A DNA stretch of 61,896 bases, from positions 1 to 61,896 of the forward strand of contig JBFWMT010000004.1 in the NCBI GenBank assembly GCA_050251415.1, read 5' to 3'. The stretch's first letter is position 1, and each line of letters starts with the position of its first letter. Shown here piece after piece: positions 42,780-50,433 of this stretch. A program made the position numbers and the translations under genes. The notes beneath the pieces were generated by a model. The model was not told the DNA's origin, made no database searches, and saw only the letters and a list, made by a program, of their open reading frames with translations. Origin of the DNA: UBA8514 sp050251415. Its GTDB lineage: Bacteria > Bacillota > Clostridia > Lachnospirales > Anaerotignaceae.

Positions 42780-43274
42780 ATGATAATGATAGTAGCGGCA
42801 GATGAAAAATGGGGTATCGGCATCAATGGAGATTTACTAACGCCATTGCCAGAGGATATGAAGTTTTTCAGAGAAAAAACAAGAGATTCCGTAATAATTA
42901 TGGGCAGAAAAACATTGCTTTCCTTCCCTAACGGCAAACCACTTAAAAATCGTGTAAATATAGTGATTACAACGGATAAAAACTTCAGCGAGGAAGGCTG
43001 TATAGTTTGCCATAACATTGAAGAAGCGGTACTAATTAGCAAAAACTATACAGATAAAGATGTTTTTGTTGTAGGTGGTGGAACTGTGTATAGGCAGATG
43101 CTTAAATACTGTGACACGGCCTATATAACAAAGCTTTATAAAACCTTTGATGAGGCAGATACCTTTATTAATAATCTTGACATAATGGAGGAATGGGTGG
43201 TTGCAGAGGAAAGTGAGTTAAAGGAGTACGACGGCCTTAATTTTAGATTTGTTACCTATAAAAGAACAAAATAA
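42780..43274 (+). CDS. folA: Dihydrofolate reductase
   Basis: A 164-residue NADPH-dependent enzyme restoring tetrahydrofolate. Seen: IVAADEKWGIGINGDLLTPL, EDMKFFREKT, VIIMGRKTLLSFPNGKPL and VFVVGGGTVYRQML. GAGGTG precedes the ATG. Forms a pair with thyA, as in many bacteria. Confidence 0.95.
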   Translation: MIMIVAADEKWGIGINGDLLTPLPEDMKFFREKTRDSVIIMGRKTLLSFPNGKPLKNRVNIVITTDKNFSEEGCIVCHNIEEAVLISKNYTDKDVFVVGGGTVYRQMLKYCDTAYITKLYKTFDEADTFINNLDIMEEWVVAEESELKEYDGLNFRFVTYKRTK

Positions 43275-43292
43275 AAGAAAGAAGTGTTTTGT

Positions 43293-43616
43293 ATGATTAA
43301 TGCAAGTATTGCAATACAGGTGTTACCTGATGTTTTGGATGACAAGGAAACTGTACGCATTGTAGACGAAGTAATTGCCTACATAGAAAGCACTGGACTT
43401 AAATTTTTTGTTTCCCCATTTGAAACCACTATTGAGGGTGATTATGATACGCTAATGGAGATTATAAAGCAATGCCAGTTGATTGCAGTTAAGGCAGGCG
43501 CACCCAGTGTTAAAAGCTATGTGAAAATATTTTTTAATCCCGAAAACGAGATACTTACCATAAATGGTAAAATTGATAAGTACATTGATAGAAATTGTGA
43601 AGAACTGAATAAATAA
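43293..43616 (+). CDS. MTH1187-family thiamine-binding protein
   Basis: About 107 residues of the MTH1187/YqgV (formerly DUF77) ferredoxin-like fold: ASIAIQVLPDVLDDKETVRI, then SPFETTIEGDYDTLMEII. Members bind thiamine-like or other small ligands, but the physiological role is unsettled. The ATG at 43293 was chosen over a GTG three codons earlier since family members start near INASIAIQ. Last gene of the recR-thyA-folA run; a structured repeat follows immediately. Confidence 0.85.
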   Translation: MINASIAIQVLPDVLDDKETVRIVDEVIAYIESTGLKFFVSPFETTIEGDYDTLMEIIKQCQLIAVKAGAPSVKSYVKIFFNPENEILTINGKIDKYIDRNCEELNK

Positions 43617-43632
43617 GAAAAAAGTCAAAACA

Positions 43633-43819
43633 TTGGGCGTTGCCCAAACCCTCTTGCTTTTTGAAAAAAGCAAGACCAAAAACTTTTATTAACCCCGCAT
43701 ATTTATGCGGGGTTAGATGGGTCAAGAAGGCAATAGCAAAGAAGTGCCATGTGTCCAAAGGACAGCTTTGCGTAGCAAAGTGCTGACCAGAAACCCTTGT
43801 GGGTGTTTGAGGGCAAAGC
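43633..43819 (+). repeat. Long copy of a structured intergenic repeat
   Basis: The same two blocks as at 19999-20056 (TTGGGCGTTGCCCAAAC at 43633-43649 and a 30-base block identical to the other copy at 43790-43819) flank about 140 bases containing further small hairpins: CTTGCTTTTT/AAAAAGCAAG, ACCCCGCATA/TATGCGGGGT and CTTTGC/GCAAAG. No coding frame. Looks like an interspersed palindromic or MITE-like element, of which the 20-kb copy is an internal deletion. Confidence 0.65.
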
Positions 43820-43848
43820 TCTCAAGAAGTTGAACTTTTCTCCGAAAA

Positions 43849-43875
43849 AAGCTTCCGAAGAAATCGGAGGCTTTT
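43849..43875 (+). terminator. Terminator upstream of copA
   Basis: Stem AAGCTTCCGA/TCGGAGGCTT (one G-T pair) and five T. Confidence 0.8.
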
Positions 43876-43893
43876 TGTATATTTATTTTTGGG

Positions 43894-43922
43894 TTGACAA
43901 ATTATAATAACGTGCATATAAT
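43894..43922 (+). promoter_or_regulatory. Consensus SigA promoter of copA
   Basis: TTGACA, 17-base spacer, TATAAT, an exact consensus match. Start predicted near 43929. Confidence 0.85.
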
Positions 43923-43929
43923 TAAGACT

Positions 43930-43946
43930 ATACCCCTGGGGGGTAT
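43930..43946 (+). promoter_or_regulatory. CsoR operator
   Basis: ATACCCCTGGGGGGTAT, the G-tract inverted repeat typical of CsoR binding sites, placed at the transcription start. Apo-CsoR bound here would block the promoter; Cu(I) would release it. The csoR gene is the last gene of the same operon. Confidence 0.85.
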
Positions 43947-43960
43947 GGAGAGGTGGTCGT

Positions 43961-46483
43961 ATGAAGGAAAAATTTGATGTAACGGGAATGACATGCAGTG
44001 CGTGCAGTGCCCATGTAGAAAAAAGCGTAGGCAAGGTAGAAGGCGTAAGTAAAGTAGCTGTCAGCCTGCTTCAAAATAGCATGACAGTGGAGTTTGATGA
44101 TGGGGCAACAAGTGCAGGGGAAATAATAAAAGCGGTTGAAAAAGGCGGCTACGGTGCCAAAATGGCAGGTGAAGCAACGACAAATGCAAAGAATATAGAC
44201 GAAAATGTTACTGACGAGATTAACAATATGAAGCAAAGGCTTGTAATTTCTTTTGTATTTCTAGTTCCTTTGTTTTATATCTCAATGGGGCACATGTTGG
44301 GGGCTCCTCTTCCGTTAATACTTACAGGGCATGAAAATATGATGGTTTTTGCCCTTACACAGCTTTTTTTAACATTACCTGTTATGTATGTTAACCGAAA
44401 ATATTTTCGTGTTGGATTTAAAAGCCTTGTAAACCGTGCACCCAATATGGATACACTGATTGCTATAGGAGCAACAGCGGCGGCAGTTTACAGCATATAT
44501 GCTATATTCAAAATGGGTTACCATTTGGGGCATGGCAATATGGATGTGGCACATGATAATATTATGGATTTGTATTTTGAGTCTGCAAGCATGATACTTA
44601 CCCTTATTACTCTTGGTAAATTTCTTGAAACACGGTCTAAGGGCAAAACAAGCGAAGCCATAAGCCGTCTGTTGGATTTAGCACCTAAAAAGGCAACGGT
44701 TGTGCGTGATGGAAAAGAAATAGTTATTCCAGTTGAAGAGGTTGTAACAGGGGATTTGGTTATTGTTAAGCCTGGTGAAAGCATTCCAGTAGACGGAATA
44801 ATAACCGAGGGTTCATCTGCAGTGGACGAAGCGGCGATTACAGGGGAAAGTATACCAGTTGAAAAACAGACTGGAGATAAGGTTATTTGTGCAACAATAA
44901 ACAAAACTGGCAGTTTTAAATTTGAAGCAACAAAAGTTGGTGGCGATACCACTCTTGCACAGATTGTGCGTCTTGTAGAGGAAGCCTCAAGCAGTAAAGC
45001 ACCAATAAGCAAGATGGCTGATAAGGTTTCAGGTGTATTTGTGCCTATCGTTATAGTAATAGCAATTAGTGCAGCTATTATATGGTTGCTTGCAGGTTTT
45101 GGGGTTAATTTTGCCGTTTCCATAGGTATAGCCGTTCTGGTTATATCCTGCCCATGTGCATTGGGTTTGGCAACACCAACGGCTATTATGGTTGGCACAG
45201 GGAAAGGGGCAGAAAGTGGAATACTTATAAAATCTGCCGAAAGTCTTGAAACAGCCCATCTTATAAACACTGTGGTGTTGGACAAAACAGGCACAATCAC
45301 AGAGGGAAAGCCACAGGTTACAGATGTGATATGTACGGCAGATATTGATAAAAAAGAGCTTATAAAAATTGCAGCATCGGCAGAAAAATATTCGGAGCAT
45401 CCATTGGCAGAGGCAATAATAAAAAAGGCCGAGGCTGATGGGATAGAATTGTATGAGGTAACAGATTTCAAGGCTTTTTCAGGCCGTGGGATAGAGTGTA
45501 GGGTGGACGGCAGAAGAATACTTGCAGGCAACTTAAAAGCCATGCTTGAAGGCAGTGTAGAGGCTGAAAAGTATAAAAATAAAGCAGAAAGCCTTGCACG
45601 TGAGGGTAAAACTCCATTATACTTTGCAGTGGATGGAAAGCTGGCAGGTATTATTGCTGCGGCAGATGTGGTTAAAAAGAACAGTAAAAAGGCAATAAGT
45701 TTGCTTGAAAAAGCGGGCATAGAGGTGGTTATGCTTACAGGTGACAATGCTGTTACAGCAGAAGCCATACGTAAGGAAATGGGCATAAACCGTGTTGTAA
45801 GCGAGGTTATGCCACAGGACAAGGAAGCGGAAATAAGACGCTTACAATCAGAAGGGAAAAAAGTGGCAATGATAGGCGACGGCATTAACGATGCACCTGC
45901 TTTAGCACGAGCAGATGTAGGCATTGCCATTGGTGCAGGGACAGATGTTGCTATAGAGTCAGCAGATATTGTGCTTATGAAAAGTGATTTGATGAGCGCC
46001 GTAGAGGCAATAGAGCTTAGCCGTGCCACAATAAAAAATATAAAACAAAATCTGTTTTGGGCATTTTTCTATAATGTAATTGGCATACCTATTGCGGCAG
46101 GGCTTTTGTATCCGCTTTGGAGCATAAAGCTAAACCCAATGCTAGCGGCAGCAGCCATGAGCCTTAGCTCGGTTTTTGTAGTTACAAATGCGTTAAGATT
46201 AAGGTTTTTTAAACCTTCTTTCACTGTGAATAATGAAAACATAATTGAAATTAAACCTAAGGAGAAAAATAAGATGACTGAAAAAACAATGGTTATTGAG
46301 GGTATGATGTGTGCTCATTGCACAGGCAGGGTAGACAAGGCATTAAATGAAATTGAAGGTGTAACAGCAACGGTAAGTTTGGATGAAAAAAGTGCGTTTG
46401 TTAAATTAAGCAAAGATGTAAGTGATGAAGTGCTAAAAAAAGCAGTTGCAGAGGCAGGATATGAGGTTATTTCAATAAAATGA
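43961..46483 (+). CDS. copA: Cu(I)-exporting P-type ATPase with fused C-terminal CopZ-like domain
   Basis: An 840-residue P1B-type ATPase. N-terminal HMA domain (GMTCSACS, Cys12 and Cys15), membrane segments, actuator TGES, the transport motif CPC (397-399) in SCPCALGLATPTA, phosphorylation site DKTGTITEGKP (Asp441), and GDGINDAPAL (from about 639). After the last membrane pair comes a second, C-terminal HMA domain (residues 772-840, GMMCAHC at 781-787). Copper pumps usually carry HMA domains only at the N-terminus. This tail is the size of free CopZ and has an internal AAGGAG site and ATG. CsoR operator upstream, csoR downstream. Confidence 0.95.
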   Translation: MKEKFDVTGMTCSACSAHVEKSVGKVEGVSKVAVSLLQNSMTVEFDDGATSAGEIIKAVEKGGYGAKMAGEATTNAKNIDENVTDEINNMKQRLVISFVFLVPLFYISMGHMLGAPLPLILTGHENMMVFALTQLFLTLPVMYVNRKYFRVGFKSLVNRAPNMDTLIAIGATAAAVYSIYAIFKMGYHLGHGNMDVAHDNIMDLYFESASMILTLITLGKFLETRSKGKTSEAISRLLDLAPKKATVVRDGKEIVIPVEEVVTGDLVIVKPGESIPVDGIITEGSSAVDEAAITGESIPVEKQTGDKVICATINKTGSFKFEATKVGGDTTLAQIVRLVEEASSSKAPISKMADKVSGVFVPIVIVIAISAAIIWLLAGFGVNFAVSIGIAVLVISCPCALGLATPTAIMVGTGKGAESGILIKSAESLETAHLINTVVLDKTGTITEGKPQVTDVICTADIDKKELIKIAASAEKYSEHPLAEAIIKKAEADGIELYEVTDFKAFSGRGIECRVDGRRILAGNLKAMLEGSVEAEKYKNKAESLAREGKTPLYFAVDGKLAGIIAAADVVKKNSKKAISLLEKAGIEVVMLTGDNAVTAEAIRKEMGINRVVSEVMPQDKEAEIRRLQSEGKKVAMIGDGINDAPALARADVGIAIGAGTDVAIESADIVLMKSDLMSAVEAIELSRATIKNIKQNLFWAFFYNVIGIPIAAGLLYPLWSIKLNPMLAAAAMSLSSVFVVTNALRLRFFKPSFTVNNENIIEIKPKEKNKMTEKTMVIEGMMCAHCTGRVDKALNEIEGVTATVSLDEKSAFVKLSKDVSDEVLKKAVAEAGYEVISIK
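46274..46483 (+). CDS. copZ: Possible separate CopZ-like copper chaperone from an internal start in copA
   Basis: AAGGAG at 46259-46264 lies 9 bases before an in-frame ATG at 46274. Translation from it gives a 69-residue HMA protein with MCAHC, exactly the size of stand-alone CopZ. The copA frame runs through without a stop, so both a fusion and a free chaperone could be made. Seen in the sequence: site, spacing, frame. Inferred: that it is used. Confidence 0.5.
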   Translation: MTEKTMVIEGMMCAHCTGRVDKALNEIEGVTATVSLDEKSAFVKLSKDVSDEVLKKAVAEAGYEVISIK

Positions 46484-46491
46484 GGTGAAGT

Positions 46492-46755
46492 ATGCAGGCA
46501 GATAAGGCAACAATAAACCGTCTTTTAAAAACCGCAAGAGGGCAGATAGACGGTATAATTAAAATGGTTGAAGAAGACAGATATTGCATGGATATTTCAA
46601 ACCAGCTTTTGGCGGCGGACGCAATTTTGCGTAAGGCAAATAAAGAAGTAATACGTGCACATATTAAGGGCTGTGTAAAGGCGGCTTTTGAGGATGGAAA
46701 CGAAGATAAAAAAATTGATGAATTAATTGAAATGATGGATAAAATAACAAAATAA
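46492..46755 (+). CDS. csoR: Copper-sensing repressor CsoR
   Basis: An 87-residue all-helical DUF156 repressor with the Cu(I) ligand set Cys32, His57, Cys61 (C-x24-H-x3-C) of true copper sensors. It starts 8 bases after copA with GAGGTG upstream, and should autoregulate the operon through the operator at the copA start. Confidence 0.93.
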   Translation: MQADKATINRLLKTARGQIDGIIKMVEEDRYCMDISNQLLAADAILRKANKEVIRAHIKGCVKAAFEDGNEDKKIDELIEMMDKITK

Positions 46756-46807
46756 ACTGAAAATTTTTGCGTGAACATAATAAGCAATTCACAGGGGGAG
46801 ATATGCT

Positions 46808-47581
46808 TTGAAGGAGAAATACAGCTTTGACGATTTGGTAGAAATTATACGCATTTTGCGCAGTGAAAACGGCTGTCCCTGGGATAAGGTGCAAACACAC
46901 GAAACCCTTAGGGACAGCATGATTGAAGAGGCCTACGAGGTTGTTGAGGCTATCAATAATAAGGATATGCCAAACCTTTGCGAGGAGCTTGGAGATGTGC
47001 TTATGCAGGTTATATTCCATGCAATGATAGAGGCTGAAAAAGGCGGATTTACCCTTGAAGATGTGTATGATGGCATAAGCAAAAAAATGATTTCAAGGCA
47101 CAGCCATATATTTGCATCAGATGTTGCAAATACGCCCGAAGAGGTACTTATAAACTGGGAAAAAAACAAGAAAAAAGAAAAAGGTTTTAAAACCCAAACA
47201 CAAGTGCTTGAAAGTGTTCCAAAGGCATTACCAGCACTTACACGTGCGCGAAAGATACAGGCTAAAGCGGCAAATGTGGGCTTTGATTTAGAAAAAATTG
47301 AAGATGCAATAAAAAAGCTTGAAGAAGAGATAGAGGAGCTTAGAGATGCACTGAATATAGGCGACGAGGACATTGCGGAAGAATATGGGGATATTTTGTT
47401 CTCGGCGGTGAATATTTCCAGATTTTTAGGCCTAAATCCCGAGTTTGCCTTGACAAATTCGTCAGAAAAGTTTATAAATAGATTTAGGTATATTGAGAAG
47501 ACTGCTCTTTCCAGGGGAAGGACGCTAGAGAATTTGACCATTGTGGAGATGGACGAGCTATGGGAACAGTCTAAACAATAA
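46808..47581 (+). CDS. mazG: Nucleoside triphosphate pyrophosphohydrolase MazG
   Basis: A 257-residue two-domain MazG. N-terminal LRSENGCPWDKVQTHETLRD, the metal motifs EEAYEVVEAI and CEELGDVLMQVIFHA; C-terminal repeat EEEIEELRDAL and EEYGDILFSAVN. Hydrolyses non-standard or excess NTPs. TTG start after AGGGGGAG. First gene of the mazG-hup-rqcP-yabP-yabQ-divIC block, the same order as yabN to divIC in B. subtilis, apart from hup. Confidence 0.94.
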   Translation: MKEKYSFDDLVEIIRILRSENGCPWDKVQTHETLRDSMIEEAYEVVEAINNKDMPNLCEELGDVLMQVIFHAMIEAEKGGFTLEDVYDGISKKMISRHSHIFASDVANTPEEVLINWEKNKKKEKGFKTQTQVLESVPKALPALTRARKIQAKAANVGFDLEKIEDAIKKLEEEIEELRDALNIGDEDIAEEYGDILFSAVNISRFLGLNPEFALTNSSEKFINRFRYIEKTALSRGRTLENLTIVEMDELWEQSKQ

Positions 47582-47616
47582 GCTTCATAACTATCTTTTT
47601 TTAAGGAGGAAATATA

Positions 47617-47892
47617 ATGAATAAAGCAGAATTAATCGCAGCTATGGTTGAAAAGGCTGAAATCAGTAAAAAAGACGCAGAAAAGGCTTTAAAAGCTTTT
47701 GAAGAGGTTGTTACAGAAGAACTTAAAAATGACGGTAAAATCCAGTTAGTTGGTTTTGGTACATTTGAAGTTGCTCAGAGAGCTGCAAGAGTTGGCAGGA
47801 ACCCTCAGACAGGCGAAGACATGGAAATCGGAGCATCAAAAGCACCTAAATTTAAAGCAGGTAAAGCTTTAAAGGATGCTGTAAACGAATAA
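47617..47892 (+). CDS. hup: HU-family DNA-binding protein
   Basis: A 91-residue histone-like protein: NKAELIAAMVEKAEISKKDA, GFGTFEV and the DNA-binding arm RAARVGRNPQTGEDMEI, ending KFKAGKALKDAVN. Bends and compacts DNA. AAGGAGG upstream and a strong terminator after it; codon use is that of an abundant protein. Confidence 0.97.
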   Translation: MNKAELIAAMVEKAEISKKDAEKALKAFEEVVTEELKNDGKIQLVGFGTFEVAQRAARVGRNPQTGEDMEIGASKAPKFKAGKALKDAVNE

Positions 47893-47904
47893 TTAATTGA
47901 ACCT

Positions 47905-47935
47905 GCCTGTACTTAAATTAGTACAGGCTTTTTGT
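47905..47935 (+). terminator. Terminator after hup
   Basis: A perfect 9-bp stem (GCCTGTACT/AGTACAGGC) and five T. Confidence 0.85.
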
Positions 47936-47958
47936 ATTTTTATGCGGAGGAATTAGAA

Positions 47959-48198
47959 ATGAGATTAGACAAGTATCTTAAGGTATCACGCATTATTAAA
48001 CGCAGAACAATAGCAAATGAGGCTTGTGATGCAGGGCGTGTTTCCATTAATGGAAAAGCGGCAAAGGCGTCGGTAGATGTTAAGATAGGCGATGTAATAG
48101 AAATTCGCTTTGGAAACAATATTACAAAGGTTGAGGTGTTATCACTGGCAGAAAACCCACGTAAAGAGGAAGCATCAAATATGTATAAAAGTTTGTAA
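47959..48198 (+). CDS. rqcP: RqcP (YabO), S4-domain ribosome quality control factor
   Basis: A 79-residue single S4 RNA-binding domain (RLDKYLKVSRIIKRRTIANE, CDAGRVSINGKAAKASVDVK). Stabilises peptidyl-tRNA during alanine tailing by RqcH on stalled 50S subunits. The ATG at 47959 follows GGAGG; the frame is open nine codons earlier. Ends at a terminator, then yabP. Confidence 0.92.
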   Translation: MRLDKYLKVSRIIKRRTIANEACDAGRVSINGKAAKASVDVKIGDVIEIRFGNNITKVEVLSLAENPRKEEASNMYKSL

Positions 48199-48200
48199 AA

Positions 48201-48235
48201 AAAAGACTAAGCCACATGGTTTAGTCTTTTTTTTC
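48201..48235 (+). terminator. Terminator after rqcP
   Basis: Stem AAAAGACTAA/TTAGTCTTTT extended by GCC/GGT, with an A-run before and T-run after. Confidence 0.88.
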
Positions 48236-48277
48236 CCCTTCGTCATATAATGTATAAATATATTTTGGAGGTTGGCT

Positions 48278-48565
48278 ATGGCGGAAGATAGACGTGCAAG
48301 TTGTAAGCATAGAGTGGTTATGGAGGAGCGTTCAACGGTTAGTGTGGATGGAGTTACAGAAGTTATATCTTTTGATGAGGAGAGTATTGTGTGTGAAACG
48401 GACATGGGCGTGCTGGTTTTAAAGGGCAAAGATATGCATGTGGAAAGACTTAATTTGGAACAAGGACAGCTTATTGTGCAAGGGGAAATAGAATCCCTTG
48501 AATACAGCGATGAAGGCATATTATCTAAAAACAATGGTGGTCTTTTGGGCAGAATATTCAAATAA
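48278..48565 (+). CDS. yabP: Sporulation protein YabP
   Basis: A 95-residue YabP/YqfC-family protein: CKHRVVMEERSTVSVDGVTE, VCETDMGVLVLKGKDMHVER, LNLEQGQLIVQGEIESLEY. Needed for spore formation, associated with the spore coat/cortex side. ATG 48278 has GGAGG six bases upstream. A CATATAAT at 48244 could be a SigE -10 but no clear -35 is seen. yabQ follows by 13 bases. Confidence 0.92.
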   Translation: MAEDRRASCKHRVVMEERSTVSVDGVTEVISFDEESIVCETDMGVLVLKGKDMHVERLNLEQGQLIVQGEIESLEYSDEGILSKNNGGLLGRIFK

Positions 48566-48578
48566 ATGAGGTGGCTCA

Positions 48579-49091
48579 ATGATACTTTCACTAAGCTACC
48601 AAGCAAAACTTTTTATTACTACAGTTGTTTGGGGCTTTATTTTAGCTTTTTGTTACGATGCGATCAAGGTGCTTCGCATGGCAGTTAAGCACAAAAAAAT
48701 ATTTGTATACATAGAGGATGCGGTATATTGGGTTGCAGTAGTTTTTGTTGTTTTTTTCGTACTGCTTGGGGTAAGTTTTGGTGAGATACGAGTATTTTGT
48801 GTTGCAGGGGTGTTTTTGGGCATGGCTCTGTATTTTTCAGCCGTAAGCCCATTATTTTTAATGGTTTCTGAAATGGTAGTTAATGCAGTTAAATGGGTAA
48901 TACGAATGTTTTTAGAAATTTTGTTTACGCCGTTTCGCCTTTTATGGCACATTTTTAAAGTGCCTTGCAAAAAAACAGGCAATTTTGTAACTAAAATTTC
49001 TAAAAAAACATTGCATTTATCTGGAATGTATGCAAAAATATACACAAAGAAATGGTGTGAAAACCTTGGTATACTTTTGAAAAAAATATAA
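48579..49091 (+). CDS. yabQ: Spore cortex biosynthesis protein YabQ
   Basis: A 170-residue membrane protein with three or four segments in the first 100 residues (FITTVVWGFILAFCYDAIKV, DAVYWVAVVFVVFFVLLGVS) and a basic C-terminal tail. Partner of YabP; required for spore cortex in B. subtilis. Four bases before the divIC frame. Confidence 0.9.
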   Translation: MILSLSYQAKLFITTVVWGFILAFCYDAIKVLRMAVKHKKIFVYIEDAVYWVAVVFVVFFVLLGVSFGEIRVFCVAGVFLGMALYFSAVSPLFLMVSEMVVNAVKWVIRMFLEILFTPFRLLWHIFKVPCKKTGNFVTKISKKTLHLSGMYAKIYTKKWCENLGILLKKI

Positions 49092-49107
49092 GCGAGTGTG
49101 CATAAAT

Positions 49108-49413
49108 ATGGGTAGGGTAAAAGCAAGAACAAAAAAGGAAAAATCCTTTACAAGCATAATGGTATTTTGCTTTATGCTTATTTTTATTACGGCTGTTTGC
49201 GCAAATTTGTTTGCACAAAGCCGCAATTTGTGTGCATTAAAGGACGAAGAAACGGTACTGGCACAAAAAATAGATGAAGCAAAAGAAGAAAATATTCAAC
49301 TAAAAAATCAGCAGGAATACTACACAAGCGATGTTTACATAGAAAAAATAGCCCGTGAACAGTTGGGCCTTATTATGCCTGATGAGATGGTTTTTAAAAA
49401 CCGCTTGGAATAA
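49108..49413 (+). CDS. divIC: Septum formation initiator, DivIC/FtsB family
   Basis: About 101 residues: short basic cytoplasmic part, one membrane segment (about 14-36), then an extracellular coiled coil (EETVLAQKIDEAKEENIQLK) and the family end EKIAREQLGLIMPDE. Divisome subunit acting with FtsL and DivIB. ATG 49108 was chosen; a GTG four codons earlier is an alternative. Followed by the tRNA cluster. Confidence 0.92.
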   Translation: MGRVKARTKKEKSFTSIMVFCFMLIFITAVCANLFAQSRNLCALKDEETVLAQKIDEAKEENIQLKNQQEYYTSDVYIEKIAREQLGLIMPDEMVFKNRLE

Positions 49414-49427
49414 ATTAAAAAAAGCTA

Positions 49428-49456
49428 TTGACATTTTCCGCAAGCACGTCTATAAT
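49428..49456 (+). promoter_or_regulatory. Consensus promoter of the tRNA-Met/Glu/Val cluster
   Basis: TTGACA, 17-base spacer, TATAAT, exact consensus, with a start near 49463, 12 bases before tRNA-Met. Confidence 0.88.
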
Positions 49457-49474
49457 AGTGCAAGTAACTGATTT

Positions 49475-49548
49475 GGCGGAGTAGCTCAGTTGGCTAGAGC
49501 ACGCGGTTCATACCCGCGGTGTCAGGGGTTCAAATCCCTTCTCCGCTA
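49475..49548 (+). tRNA. tRNA-Met (anticodon CAT)
   Basis: A 74-base cloverleaf: acceptor GGCGGAG/CTCCGCT (first pair G-T), D arm TAGCTCAGTTGGCTAGAG, anticodon stem CGCGG/CCGCG around TTCATAC, T arm with GGTTCAAATCC. Elongator-type Met; a lysidine-modified Ile2 tRNA cannot be fully excluded. CCA not encoded. Confidence 0.92.
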
Positions 49549-49552
49549 TTTC

Positions 49553-49624
49553 GGCCCGTTGGTCAAGCGGTCAAGACGTGGCCCTCTCACGGCTGAAACA
49601 AGGGTTCGATTCCCTTACGGGTCA
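49553..49624 (+). tRNA. tRNA-Glu (anticodon CTC)
   Basis: A 72-base cloverleaf: acceptor GGCCCGT/ACGGGTC, anticodon loop CTCTCAC (anticodon CTC) on a stem with two wobble pairs, T arm GGGTTCGATTCCC. CCA not encoded. Met-Glu order after divIC matches B. subtilis. Confidence 0.92.
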
Positions 49625-49655
49625 TTTAATTTAATATTTCTTTTCCAGTTACTTT

Positions 49656-49728
49656 GGGAGTTTAGCTCAGCTGGGAGAGCGCTTGCCTTACAAGCAAGAT
49701 GTCACAGGTTCGAGCCCTGTAATTCCCA
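49656..49728 (+). tRNA. tRNA-Val (anticodon TAC)
   Basis: A 73-base cloverleaf: acceptor GGGAGTT/AATTCCC, D arm TAGCTCAGCTGGGAGAG, anticodon stem CTTGC/GCAAG around CTTACAA, T arm CAGGTTCGAGCCCTG. CCA not encoded. Confidence 0.95.
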
Positions 49729-49731
49729 TAG

Positions 49732-49766
49732 AAAAGACCACAGACGTATTTGTTTGTGGTCTTTTT
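49732..49766 (+). terminator. Terminator of the tRNA cluster
   Basis: Stem AAAAGACCACA/TGTGGTCTTTT with T-run. Confidence 0.88.
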
Positions 49767-49890
49767 AATTTAATGCAGCACCAATATTGTACCCATACAA
49801 TTGTTCCTTTTTTACAGCAACACGTAGAAGTAGAACTTTTTTTGTGCTATTATCTCACTAAGAAAATAATACGAAAAGAGGTATAGCATT

Positions 49891-50418
49891 ATGAAAAATT
49901 TATCGGCAAAAGAGTTATGTGTTAAGGGGCTTTTAATTGCACTGGTGGCTGTGGCTACAATGGTGATTAATGTACCTGTGGCGGCTACTAGTGGTTATAT
50001 TCATTTAGGGGACAGTGTAATTTTAATAAGCAGCATATTTTTTGGCTGGGAGTATGGGCTTATAGCTGGCGGAGTTGGTTCTATGCTTGCAGATGTCCTT
50101 AGCGGATATGCTCACTGGGCTCCATTTACGTTAGTTATAAAGGCAATTATGGGTTTAATAATAGGCAAGATGGCTAATTATGATGGTGCAAAAGGGAACT
50201 TCTTTTCTGCAAGAAACTTAATTGCGGCTTCAGCAGGTATCATATGGATGGTTTTTGGATACCTTGTATGCGGAACTATACTTAAGGGAAGTTTTGCCGT
50301 TGCCCTTACATCTGTACCAAGCAACGTTGTGCAGGGTGTTGGCGGTCTTGTAATTTATTTGGTTATTGGTGCGGCATTAAATAAGGCGAAGGTATACAGA
50401 ATATTGTCGGTGAAATAA
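49891..50418 (+). CDS. ECF transporter S component, substrate unknown
   Basis: A 175-residue protein with about five or six membrane segments, including VPVAATSGYIHLGDSVILIS and the loop GSMLADVLSGYAHWAPFTLV, as in the riboflavin/HMP-type S components of ECF vitamin importers. The energising EcfA/EcfT genes are not nearby, so it would use a shared (group II) module. Substrate cannot be set from sequence. AAGAGG site before the ATG; the dehydrogenase gene follows by 15 bases. Confidence 0.82.
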   Translation: MKNLSAKELCVKGLLIALVAVATMVINVPVAATSGYIHLGDSVILISSIFFGWEYGLIAGGVGSMLADVLSGYAHWAPFTLVIKAIMGLIIGKMANYDGAKGNFFSARNLIAASAGIIWMVFGYLVCGTILKGSFAVALTSVPSNVVQGVGGLVIYLVIGAALNKAKVYRILSVK

Positions 50419-50433
50419 TGGGAGGATTAACGG

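Noticed and set aside
44518..46029. Long antisense open frame of about 500 codons opposite copA
   Set aside because: It is the mirror of a well-supported P-type ATPase, has no ribosome site or recognisable domain, and its composition is that of a reverse-strand shadow.
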